Shown in pieces: positions 54,515 through 61,815 of a stretch of DNA of 64,000 nucleotides; the stretch's first letter is position 1, and each line of letters opens with the position of its first letter. A program made the translations under genes and the position numbers. Where the stretch lies: contig NZ_JACGWS010000002.1 of assembly GCF_014397005.1 (NCBI RefSeq), positions 372,001 to 436,000 on the forward strand. The letters run 5' to 3'. Origin of the DNA: Kordia aestuariivivens (GTDB lineage Bacteria; Bacteroidota; Bacteroidia; Flavobacteriales; Flavobacteriaceae). Below the pieces are notes generated by a model. The model was not told the DNA's origin, did not search any database, and saw only the letters and a list, made by a program, of their open reading frames with translations.

Positions 54515-55342
54515 TTAATCTTCTATTATTTTTTTTCCACAATGTTTACAAAAGCAAGGTCTTTCGTCGTTGTGGTTTTTTTCTTCTTTATGTTCTAAGT
54601 TACTTCCAAATCCATTTGCTAAAATACCTGCTGGGAGCGCAAACAACCCTACTCCTAAGATAGCAATAACGCCAGCCATTAATTTTCCTGTTTCAGTTAT
54701 AGGATATACGTCTCCATATCCAACGGTAGTTAGTGTCGCAACTCCCCACCACATGGTTGCTGGAATACTGGAAAAAGCTTCTGGTTGTGCTTCGTTTTCT
54801 ACATAATACATTAATGTAGACGATATAACAAGCAACATTAATACAGCAAAAAGAGAAATAGCCAATTGCTCTTTAGTAGATTGAATCACTTGCTTTAAGT
54901 GGCTAAAGGCTTTATTATATCTTGATAGTTTTAAAATTCTGAATAATCGAAGGATACGTATACCTCTTACAACTCTTGTGTCGAGACCTATAAAGAATGG
55001 AATATACGCTGGTAAGATCGCAACTAAATCAATAAGACTGTAAAATGAAAATAAGTATCTTAATCGACCACTTATGGGATTTTGATATTTTTTATTTTCA
55101 GTAATAGACCATATTCTAAAAAGATATTCAATACTAAATATAATAACAGAAAATATTTCAAAATAATTAAAAACTTGTTGATAATTTTCTCTTATTGCTA
55201 AGACAGATTCTAAAACTACCGCTAGAATATTTAGTAAGATTAAGGATATAATAAAAACGTCTACTCTGTGACTCCATTTGTCATCAGGCGTTCCTTTTTC
55301 TAAAATTTCATAAGTTCGTTTTTTGAAACTTTGATAGCTCAT
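54515..55342 (-). CDS. Voltage-gated-type K+ channel with C-terminal zinc-ribbon
   Basis: A 275-residue six-helix ion channel. An S4-like helix has regularly spaced Arg (RVVRGIRILRLFRILKLSR), and the selectivity filter TTVGYGD is at 205-211. After S6, a charged tail ends in PCFCKHCGKK, a Cys pair pattern like half a zinc ribbon. Such channels let K+ pass on depolarisation. It sits between SpeD and DUF4178 in the stress operon, one base after speD, so ion flow and polyamine formation may be tied (inference). Confidence 0.88.
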   Translation of the reverse strand: MSYQSFKKRTYEILEKGTPDDKWSHRVDVFIISLILLNILAVVLESVLAIRENYQQVFNYFEIFSVIIFSIEYLFRIWSITENKKYQNPISGRLRYLFSFYSLIDLVAILPAYIPFFIGLDTRVVRGIRILRLFRILKLSRYNKAFSHLKQVIQSTKEQLAISLFAVLMLLVISSTLMYYVENEAQPEAFSSIPATMWWGVATLTTVGYGDVYPITETGKLMAGVIAILGVGLFALPAGILANGFGSNLEHKEEKNHNDERPCFCKHCGKKIIED

Positions 55343-55343
55343 A

Positions 55344-55709
55344 TTAACTTATTGTAGTTTTAATAATGCCACGCGTAATACTTTTATAACTGTGATCTTT
55401 TGAATTTAATTGCTCTTTTAAAAAGTCATACGCTTTCATATAATCCATTCCAGAATTACACGTAAAAAAATCGACAGCAGCATATCCATGTTCTGGCCAC
55501 GTATGAATAGCCAAATGACTTTCAGCAACGACTATTACACCAGTAACTCCTTGAGGAGAAAATTGATGAAATACTGACTTTATAATTGTTGCTTTTGAAA
55601 CTTCTGCAGCCTTGTTCATCGCATGTTCTAAAAACACCAAATCATTAAGAACTTCAGCAGTACACTCATTAAACTCCATTAAAATATGTAGTCCTAATCC
55701 ATTATTCAT
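55344..55709 (-). CDS. speD: S-adenosylmethionine decarboxylase proenzyme
   Basis: A 121-residue class 1B AdoMetDC. The self-cleavage site is Glu63-Ser64 in VAESHLAIHTWPEHGY; the new N-terminal Ser becomes the pyruvoyl group. C-terminal DFFTCNSG contains the conserved Cys. It supplies decarboxylated AdoMet, the aminopropyl donor for the two SpeE-like proteins of this module. Its own promoter or read-through past the hairpin at 55749 may set its level. Confidence 0.92.
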   Translation of the reverse strand: MNNGLGLHILMEFNECTAEVLNDLVFLEHAMNKAAEVSKATIIKSVFHQFSPQGVTGVIVVAESHLAIHTWPEHGYAAVDFFTCNSGMDYMKAYDFLKEQLNSKDHSYKSITRGIIKTTIS

Positions 55710-55748
55710 TATAGATAAAATATTTTTTATATTTATTTATAAAACAAA

Positions 55749-55768
55749 AGAAGGGCAATTGCCCTTCT
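55749..55768 (-). terminator. Intra-operon hairpin between pspA and speD
   Basis: AGAAGGGCAATTGCCCTTCT is a perfect 10+10 palindrome. On the minus strand it is followed by TTTGTTTTAT. It lies 29 bases after the pspA stop, inside the operon, so it may act as a partial terminator or mRNA-stability hairpin. Confidence 0.7.
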
Positions 55769-55796
55769 CTTGCAAATTTTAATGCATCTATCAGTA

Positions 55797-56522
55797 TTAT
55801 TTTAATAGATTAGTTCCTTTACTAGCTGCCATTTTTGCTTTTAAAGCGGCAAGACTGTTTGCTGAATCTGATTGCGAATCGCTTCCAATTGCATTATCGA
55901 TTTCATCGTCTAATGATCTTGTTTCATTTGCAATGCTTCCATATGCTTCAGACAAAGCTTCTTCTTGAGATACTTTATCTTTCATTCTTTCTAGCATTGA
56001 TATAGTATCAGAAGAGTCTATGTTAGCCATTTGTTTGTTGAGGTTTTTCGTTGCTGTCGCAACTTTTACTCTAGCTTTTAATGTTTTAAGCTCGTTTTCC
56101 CAAGAACTGATTTTAGTTCGTAATGTTTTCACACTATTTTCAAGATTTGAAACATTATTTCCAAATTGTTCTTGTTGTTGACTTGTTCTTGCAACATGTT
56201 CTTCACATTCAGCTTTCTTATTGAGAGCTTCACTTGCTAAACGGTCTGCTTCTTCAGCAGAAATTTGTCCTGATTCTGCTTTCTGAATCAATAACATAGC
56301 TTTGCGCTCATAATCTGCGGCACGATCAGCTTCTTTTTTAGTATCGTTTTTTGATCTAATTTGCATGGCTTTCACTTCAGCAAGAGACTTTAGACAGTTT
56401 TCTAAATCTTTTTTCATGTCTCTAATACCTTGTTCCGTCATTTTTATAGGATCTTCCAATTTGTCTATAACTGCATTGGTTTCTGCTTTACCTATTGTAA
56501 AAAGTCTTTTAAATAAACTCAT
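55797..56522 (-). CDS. PspA/IM30 family protein (YjfJ-like)
   Basis: A 241-residue, almost wholly helical coiled-coil protein. The N-terminal MSLFKRLFTIGKAETNAVID with LEDPIKMTEQGIRDMKKDLE is the signature of PspA/IM30/Vipp1 proteins. These ESCRT-III relatives coat and protect stressed membranes. It follows the YjfI-like gene by 13 bases, as yjfJ follows yjfI in E. coli, which supports the operon reading. Confidence 0.9.
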   Translation of the reverse strand: MSLFKRLFTIGKAETNAVIDKLEDPIKMTEQGIRDMKKDLENCLKSLAEVKAMQIRSKNDTKKEADRAADYERKAMLLIQKAESGQISAEEADRLASEALNKKAECEEHVARTSQQQEQFGNNVSNLENSVKTLRTKISSWENELKTLKARVKVATATKNLNKQMANIDSSDTISMLERMKDKVSQEEALSEAYGSIANETRSLDDEIDNAIGSDSQSDSANSLAALKAKMAASKGTNLLK

Positions 56523-56535
56523 TTTTTTTGTGATT

Positions 56536-56931
56536 TTAATTTCTTGAAAATTTTATTAATTCATCAGAATACTCAGACAGAAGTAGGCTTAAAGAGTTCA
56601 AAGAACCTTCCAATTCGTTTTTGTCTAAATTCATGATTTGAAGTGTATCTCTGAAAATGACTTTCTTTCCAGATTCATCTAAAACGAAAGCGCCATGAAT
56701 GATATCTCTATTTTTCATTAGGAGGCTTTGGAAAACTTCAGAAGATGTCGAATTTAATTCCAATAAATATTGCTCTATAATTAAAATCGGATCTGCACAA
56801 CCGATAGCACAATTTTTAATTCCAGATGCTTCATCATTGATAATAATAATTTGGTCTTCCTCAATTGAATTACTTATGGTGTACCCTAAGTCTAAAACAA
56901 AGTCTTTAACTTTGTGAAAATTGTTTTCCAT
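56536..56931 (-). CDS. YjfI-like DUF2170 protein
   Basis: A 131-residue soluble protein, first of the minus-strand operon. EDQIIIINDEASGIKNCAIG followed by ADPILIIEQYLLELNSTSSE and a FVLDESGKKVIFRDTL strand resembles DUF2170 (E. coli YjfI). Its gene, directly before pspA, matches yjfI-yjfJ. I rate the family match good but not proven. Confidence 0.65.
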   Translation of the reverse strand: MENNFHKVKDFVLDLGYTISNSIEEDQIIIINDEASGIKNCAIGCADPILIIEQYLLELNSTSSEVFQSLLMKNRDIIHGAFVLDESGKKVIFRDTLQIMNLDKNELEGSLNSLSLLLSEYSDELIKFSRN

Positions 56932-57001
56932 TCTAATTTAGTTTTTTAAATACATAATTTTTGATCGATCTTGATTGCAAATATAAATAAATAAACTATA
57001 A

Positions 57002-57020
57002 TTGCTAATATTTTTAGCAA
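57002..57020. promoter_or_regulatory. Palindromic operator candidate between the stress operon and its regulator
   Basis: TTGCTAA (57002-57008) and TTAGCAA (57014-57020) form a perfect 7-bp inverted repeat with 5 bases between. It lies in the 125-base divergent gap between the YjfI-like start (56931) and the Xre gene (57057). A likely binding site for the Xre protein, controlling both directions. Confidence 0.55.
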
Positions 57021-57056
57021 AAATATATTATATTGCCTAATAATTACAAAAAGAAT

Positions 57057-57779
57057 ATGTCTAAAATAGGTGCAAACATTAGAAAAATTAGATTAACAAA
57101 AGGCTACAGTCAAACACAGTTTGCTGAGCTTTTTGGCTTAACGAGAGCAAGTATCGGTGCGTATGAAGAAGGTAGAGCAGAACCAAAGATTGATGCGGTT
57201 ATTGAGATAGCTAAATATTTTAGCATATCATTAGATGTTATTTTTACAAAAAATGTAACTGTAAATCAGTTGACTAACTTTAATATAGCGGTAACTAAAG
57301 ATGTAGCCAAGAGTAAAAGTACTTCTGAAAATACACTACAATTAAATTATATTGATTTTGATGCACTCTCAGATAAGAAAAGTTTAGTGGCGCATTTTGA
57401 AAAAAAGCAAACGCTAGATAAAATTGATTTTCCAAAAATAATAGGCAAAGCTGATACCTACTTCAACTTTAAAAAAGGTTTGATTGAAGGTGTACATAAC
57501 CAAAACATAAAAGGACTTATTTGTTTGCGTGTAGCCAAACCTGCTGTAAACGCAATTGTAGTAATGGTTTCTTCCAATAAAATTATTGTAGGGAACTATA
57601 TTAGCGGCACTTCTACAGTATCAATAAAACTAGTAAATACTACTGAAATTAAAACGTATAAAGGAGTTAAATTTTTCTTTGAAATAAAATTATTTATTAC
57701 TTCAGATTTAGATATTTTAAATTATTTAGACGCAAGACTTTCTAAAATAGAAGAACAATTAAGCCAAATAAAATCATAG
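57057..57779 (+). CDS. Xre-family transcriptional regulator
   Basis: 240 residues from ATG 57057 (a TTG at 57033 is also open). The N-terminal HTH (about 1-60) is clear: IGANIRKIRLTKGYSQTQFA and ELFGLTRASIGAYEEGRAEP. The C-terminal part has beta-strand blocks (YFNFKKGLIEGVHNQNIKGL; VVMVSSNKIIVGNYISGTST) like an S24-type or sensor domain without the Ser/Lys dyad that I could see. It ends in a coiled coil. It is divergent from the stress operon and next to the palindrome, so it probably controls it. Confidence 0.82.
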   Translation: MSKIGANIRKIRLTKGYSQTQFAELFGLTRASIGAYEEGRAEPKIDAVIEIAKYFSISLDVIFTKNVTVNQLTNFNIAVTKDVAKSKSTSENTLQLNYIDFDALSDKKSLVAHFEKKQTLDKIDFPKIIGKADTYFNFKKGLIEGVHNQNIKGLICLRVAKPAVNAIVVMVSSNKIIVGNYISGTSTVSIKLVNTTEIKTYKGVKFFFEIKLFITSDLDILNYLDARLSKIEEQLSQIKS

Positions 57780-57833
57780 CTTACTTTTAAATCTTAAAAA
57801 AATAAATTGCTAAATAAATTAGTAAGTGTCATC

Positions 57834-57887
57834 AGCCTTCTTAACGGAAGGCTTTTTTTGTTTAAGAGGTTTTTGATCTCTTCAAAT
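57834..57887. repeat. 54-bp repeat with terminator hairpin, right copy
   Basis: AGCCTTC-ttaacg-GAAGGCT and its downstream part repeat 47252-47305 with a single mismatch, 10,582 bases away. It closes the Xre gene and the minus-strand ketosynthase gene, as a two-way terminator. Confidence 0.8.
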
Positions 57888-57898
57888 CTCCTTGCTTT

Positions 57899-58831
57899 TT
57901 ATTTTTTACAAAATACGATAGCTCCACAAGTTGAATATGAATCTACCAGCGAGAGAAAAGTATCCCCAGAATTTATAGTGTTATCTTTTTCGAAGTCTTT
58001 AAGGTTTATAAGGATATCTCCGGCTAATGTGTGACCAAACCTTCCAATATTATCGTAAAACCCTTTGTCTGGCTTACAACCAGCCATTCTAAGAAATAAT
58101 TTATTCGTAGGCAGTGAATAATTACTAGTAAATACTTTTTTGATGTTCGCAGCGGTTAACGTATTCTCCTTAAGGATAGCACGGCTGATACGATGAATGA
58201 TTTTAAATTTTTCCATTGAATACTCATGTTCGTGAGTTTCTGAATTCTTCGCCCATAAAGATGGTGAATTTTCATTGATCACACTGCAAATGTCAAAGTC
58301 ACCATTCCCTGGTTTACTTAGCATACAACTTACAGCTCCATCGCTGAAAATTGAGGTATCTCGATCCATTTTTCGCTTTTCGTCTTCTCCAGTTATCATA
58401 TCAGAACAGACCAAAAGGACATTGTTTGCCATTCCTGAGGCAATCATACTTACGCCTACTTGCAAACCAGTGATGATATTAGCACAATCAGAAAGAGAAA
58501 TACCGATTGGTAATGCCTTGTGTAAACCAGCTCTCAACAGCAATTTGTTGATATCAATTACATTAATACGATACCCTCTTGTAGCATTTTCAGACACATA
58601 TAAAACCACATCAATTTCATCTTTCTTTACAGAAGTAGCGTTGAGCGTTTTTTCGATTGCATTAAAGCAAAGTTCAATACTTGATATTTCAGATTTTGCA
58701 AAGTAATTCGCACCTGCTTTTTTATAGATATTTAATTGATTCGGATCATTTTTTAAAAAATCTAACGTATCAATATTTTTACTTTTTCCTAAGTCATATT
58801 CAATTGCTGAAAGAGAAGCGATTTTTTTCAT
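57899..58831 (-). CDS. Ketoacyl-ACP synthase III-like protein with altered active site
   Basis: A 310-residue thiolase-fold protein of FabH-like build. The nucleophile Cys116 is present in ISLSDCANIITGLQVG. The two other FabH residues are not: the His of VPHQAN is replaced in KVFTSNYSLPTN (Ser/Asn), and the Asn of GNTSAAS aligns with His267 in FGHTLAGD. So it is either a specialised acyltransferase/ketosynthase or inactive as a FabH. It reads toward the Xre gene and away from the NamZ gene. Confidence 0.8.
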   Translation of the reverse strand: MKKIASLSAIEYDLGKSKNIDTLDFLKNDPNQLNIYKKAGANYFAKSEISSIELCFNAIEKTLNATSVKKDEIDVVLYVSENATRGYRINVIDINKLLLRAGLHKALPIGISLSDCANIITGLQVGVSMIASGMANNVLLVCSDMITGEDEKRKMDRDTSIFSDGAVSCMLSKPGNGDFDICSVINENSPSLWAKNSETHEHEYSMEKFKIIHRISRAILKENTLTAANIKKVFTSNYSLPTNKLFLRMAGCKPDKGFYDNIGRFGHTLAGDILINLKDFEKDNTINSGDTFLSLVDSYSTCGAIVFCKK

Positions 58832-58873
58832 TTGTTTTTTTAATCTATTAATTATGAAATTGAAGCATGAAAC

Positions 58874-60148
58874 CTATTCATAGATCACATACTTTTCTCT
58901 CATAACCTTGTATTTCGACAATTCTGGTTCCCAACTTGCTCTGATCTCTTCTTCAGAGACTCCGTTTATGATCTGTTTTTTTAGATTGACAGTGCCAGCT
59001 AATTTATCGAAATCTCCCATTTGTGAACTCTGAGATTTATCAAAAAACTTCTCTTTGTCAGGATAATTCTTGTAGAACTCTATTAACCATTTGAGGTTGA
59101 TTTTCTTTGTTTCAAGCAATTGTTTAATGTCATAATCTCTTAAGTCTATTCCATAACAGGTTTTATCCATGTGTAATGGACTTGTGCTCATACCAGGGAT
59201 GCTTTTTGGAGTAAATGAGAATGTATATTGATCTTTTAATTTAGGATTTCCTAATACCGTAAATGGCATATACGTTCCTCTTCCTTGACTAATTATTGTT
59301 CCTTCAAATAAACATAGTGAAGGGTAGAGCATAATAGATGGTTGCGTGTTGAGGTTTGGTGATGGACTTACGGGTAATTCATAATACGTTGAATGTGTGT
59401 AATTTTTAAGTGATATTACGCGTATTTTGCATTTGGCTTTATTTGGTAGCCAACCTTCTCCGTTGATCATTTGTGCAAATTCCCCCATTGTCATTCCATG
59501 CGTTATAGGTATTGGAAATTTTCCTATTCCCGACTTCAGCTTCATGTCTAAAACAGGTCCATCTACATAACCATTTGGATTTGGACGATCTAAGATGATC
59601 AATTCCTTATTGTTTTCTGCGCAAGCTTCCATAATATCATAAAGCTTGTTTATATACGTGAAAAATCTACAACCAACATCTTGGATATCAAATACAATCA
59701 AATCCAATTCATCCATTTGCTTCTTTGTCGGTTTTCTTGTTCCTCCGTATAAAGATATAATAGGAATTCCTGTGGTAGGATCAACTTCATCTTTTATGGA
59801 AACTCCATTACCCGCGTTTGATCGAAAACCATGTTCGGGACCAAAAATGTATTTTATGTTGACATTGTGAGAGAGCAAACTATCTACCAGAGAAGTATTT
59901 TCAATGATTGAAGAAGTATTCACTAAAAGCCCCACTTTTTTGTCTTTTAGATACGGTAAGTACTCGTTTATTTGATCCGCACCTGTTCGGATTTTAGGCA
60001 GATCAACTGTTAAAACTCCATGCTGATTTGCTGTTAGAATTTTATGCTGATCAACGCTTTCAGGAGTGGCGGTCTTTAGGTTTGTAAAAAGTAACAAAGG
60101 AATAATTATAAGTAGACCTAAAATTATTAAAACCCTAAAATATTTCAT
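58874..60148 (-). CDS. NamZ-type exo-beta-N-acetylmuramidase (DUF1343)
   Basis: A 424-residue protein with an N-terminal membrane anchor (VLIILGLLIIIPLLLFTNL). The DUF1343 core is clear: KKVGLLVNTSSI, FGPEHGFRSNAGNG, DIQDVGCRFFTYI and ILDRPNPNG. The family founder, Bacillus subtilis NamZ (YbbC, GH171), releases MurNAc from the ends of cell-wall glycans. It follows the same direction as, and lies just upstream of, the ketosynthase gene. Confidence 0.88.
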   Translation of the reverse strand: MKYFRVLIILGLLIIIPLLLFTNLKTATPESVDQHKILTANQHGVLTVDLPKIRTGADQINEYLPYLKDKKVGLLVNTSSIIENTSLVDSLLSHNVNIKYIFGPEHGFRSNAGNGVSIKDEVDPTTGIPIISLYGGTRKPTKKQMDELDLIVFDIQDVGCRFFTYINKLYDIMEACAENNKELIILDRPNPNGYVDGPVLDMKLKSGIGKFPIPITHGMTMGEFAQMINGEGWLPNKAKCKIRVISLKNYTHSTYYELPVSPSPNLNTQPSIMLYPSLCLFEGTIISQGRGTYMPFTVLGNPKLKDQYTFSFTPKSIPGMSTSPLHMDKTCYGIDLRDYDIKQLLETKKINLKWLIEFYKNYPDKEKFFDKSQSSQMGDFDKLAGTVNLKKQIINGVSEEEIRASWEPELSKYKVMREKYVIYE

Positions 60149-60208
60149 AATTTGTATTTAAAATGATAGTAGTATTTTCAAATGCCCTATTTTAGGACTT
60201 TAGAATTG

Positions 60209-60243
60209 AAATATAGTGCAAAAGAAATAAATATAGTGCAAAA
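60209..60243 (+). repeat. Two direct repeats before the acyl carrier protein gene
   Basis: AAATATAGTGCAAAA-like blocks at 60209-60223 and 60229-60243 with 20-base spacing; the second reaches the ATG. It could be an operator or a duplicated initiation region. Divergent from the NamZ gene. Confidence 0.45.
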
Positions 60244-60518
60244 TGGATAATAATCAGAATCTTTTAAAAGAAAAAATAGCGAAGGCATTAACTGAAGTTC
60301 TGTCAAGAAATGTAGCGCCAAATGAATTAACGAATGAAGTTGATCTGATTGATGAAATTGGATTGAATTCATTACAGTTTCTAGAATTTATATTAGAATT
60401 AGAGAATGAGTTTGATGTTGAAATTGATGTAGGGAGTTTGGATCTGCGATATTTTAAGAAGTATGAGTATATAGAGAAGTTTATCAAGGAATGCATAGAG
60501 AAAAATAATACTAATTGA
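60243..60518 (+). CDS. Acyl carrier protein
   Basis: A 91-residue acidic helical protein. The phosphopantetheine site is Ser43 in DEIGLNSLQFLEFILE (a DSL variant, NSL). This is not the housekeeping AcpP, whose motif is DSLD, so it is probably a dedicated carrier for a specialised acyl chain. The nearest possible partners are the atypical ketosynthase III and the glycosyltransferase at 60608. Confidence 0.82.
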   Translation: MDNNQNLLKEKIAKALTEVLSRNVAPNELTNEVDLIDEIGLNSLQFLEFILELENEFDVEIDVGSLDLRYFKKYEYIEKFIKECIEKNNTN

Positions 60519-60607
60519 TTGTAATAGAATAAGAAAGGGTATTCAGTTTATTTCATAACTATCTGTTTATGAGAAAATTGTCTTAGAATTGAATTTTAAT
60601 CAACCTA

Positions 60608-61693
60608 ATGTTTAAAAAATTAGCTACACCAAAGGTTTTGACATCTCTTTTCGGGTTTGGAGTCTATTTTCCAGCTCGGATTGTTGCGAATAGTTTGAAT
60701 GCAGCCGGATTTGACAGCGAAGTTTTGCTTATTGAACATTTCTTCACCGACGCAAAAAGAAAGACGTATGAAGCGTCAAAAACTGCTTATAGCAAAAACT
60801 ATAAACTTGCCAAATTAGCTACTAAACTTTCTATTGATTCCTCAGACATGTTTGACACGGCTAAGGTTGAAACATTGTTTAAAAGATGGAAAGAGGAAAA
60901 GATTTCTGAATTTTTGTGTTTTTCTGGACTTTGGTTAGACTTACTGTCTTTATATTCCAAGTATAATCCACAACTCAGTGTGAAATTATGCAGACTAGAT
61001 GCTGGTGATGCCGTAACATGGAGAACTAATGATGAGATTGTTATACAGGAAACATATTCTTTTTTGGATCTTCCCGAAGGAAAAATAAATTATAAACTAT
61101 CAATACCAACGCTACATTATATTCCTTACAGCGAAAGGACAGCATCGGTTGTGATTCACGGAGGCGGATGGGGACTTGGAGATTTTTTGGAAACAACGCA
61201 GCAATTGCCTGAAAATATCATCAAGAAGATCTTAGTAAAAGATTTTTCTAACGATGTTCTTCAAAAAGGAAAAACTACTTTTTATATAAATGATCCCGAT
61301 TGGAATCCTATTAATAATTCAGATGTGTCTTATTTCCCAAGACTCGGTGAAATTAGTTCAAAGGATACTATCGTATATGCTATTAATGATGAGTATCATG
61401 CTGTGTTAGATTTAATTGTCGATAGCAAAGCAATTATTTCCAAACCGGGAGGAATGACGATCGTAGATTCTATTATTACAGGAACTCCATTGCTATATCT
61501 TGATCCCATGGGAGAAAATGAAGAAGGAAATCAACTCTTAATTGAACGGCTGAAAATTGGCACTTCCTTCAAGGCATGGCAGCAAGAAAATTTTTCAAAT
61601 AAAATGCTTGTGGAATTTCATGAGAATATTGAAAGGATAAAAATTGACCTGCCAGATTTGACTTCAAAAATAATAGCTGATCTCGAAAGATAA
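60608..61693 (+). CDS. GT-B fold glycosyltransferase
   Basis: A 361-residue protein. The N-terminal half opens FGFGVYFPARIVANSLNAAG; the C-terminal nucleotide-sugar half has KAIISKPGGMTIVDSIITGT, followed by LLYLDPMGENEEGNQLLIER, as in UDP-glycosyltransferases of the MurG/GT28 type. It starts 89 bases after the ACP gene. Combined with the ACP and ketosynthase, a glycolipid or acylated sugar product is plausible (inference). Confidence 0.75.
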   Translation: MFKKLATPKVLTSLFGFGVYFPARIVANSLNAAGFDSEVLLIEHFFTDAKRKTYEASKTAYSKNYKLAKLATKLSIDSSDMFDTAKVETLFKRWKEEKISEFLCFSGLWLDLLSLYSKYNPQLSVKLCRLDAGDAVTWRTNDEIVIQETYSFLDLPEGKINYKLSIPTLHYIPYSERTASVVIHGGGWGLGDFLETTQQLPENIIKKILVKDFSNDVLQKGKTTFYINDPDWNPINNSDVSYFPRLGEISSKDTIVYAINDEYHAVLDLIVDSKAIISKPGGMTIVDSIITGTPLLYLDPMGENEEGNQLLIERLKIGTSFKAWQQENFSNKMLVEFHENIERIKIDLPDLTSKIIADLER

Positions 61694-61736
61694 AAGTAAA
61701 AAAAATAATTTTCAGTATTTTAAGACAAATGTCAAA

Positions 61737-61798
61737 TCGAGCGCAGTCGAGATTCAATAAAAAACAGTCGTGTTCTTTAGCTTCTCGACTGCGCTCGA
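61737..61798. terminator. Inverted repeat of the dispersed element, between convergent genes
   Basis: TCGAGCGCAGTCGAGA (61737-61752) and its exact complement (61783-61798) pair over 16 bp with a 30-base loop. The arms are the same sequence as 17977-17992. As it lies between convergent genes, it probably ends transcription from both sides. Confidence 0.65.
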
Positions 61799-61815
61799 AG
61801 TGACAAAAGTTGTTT

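Noticed and set aside
58275-58706. 143-aa plus-strand open frame
   Set aside because: A reverse-frame shadow of the ketosynthase III gene; the Ser/Ile-rich text has no family pattern.
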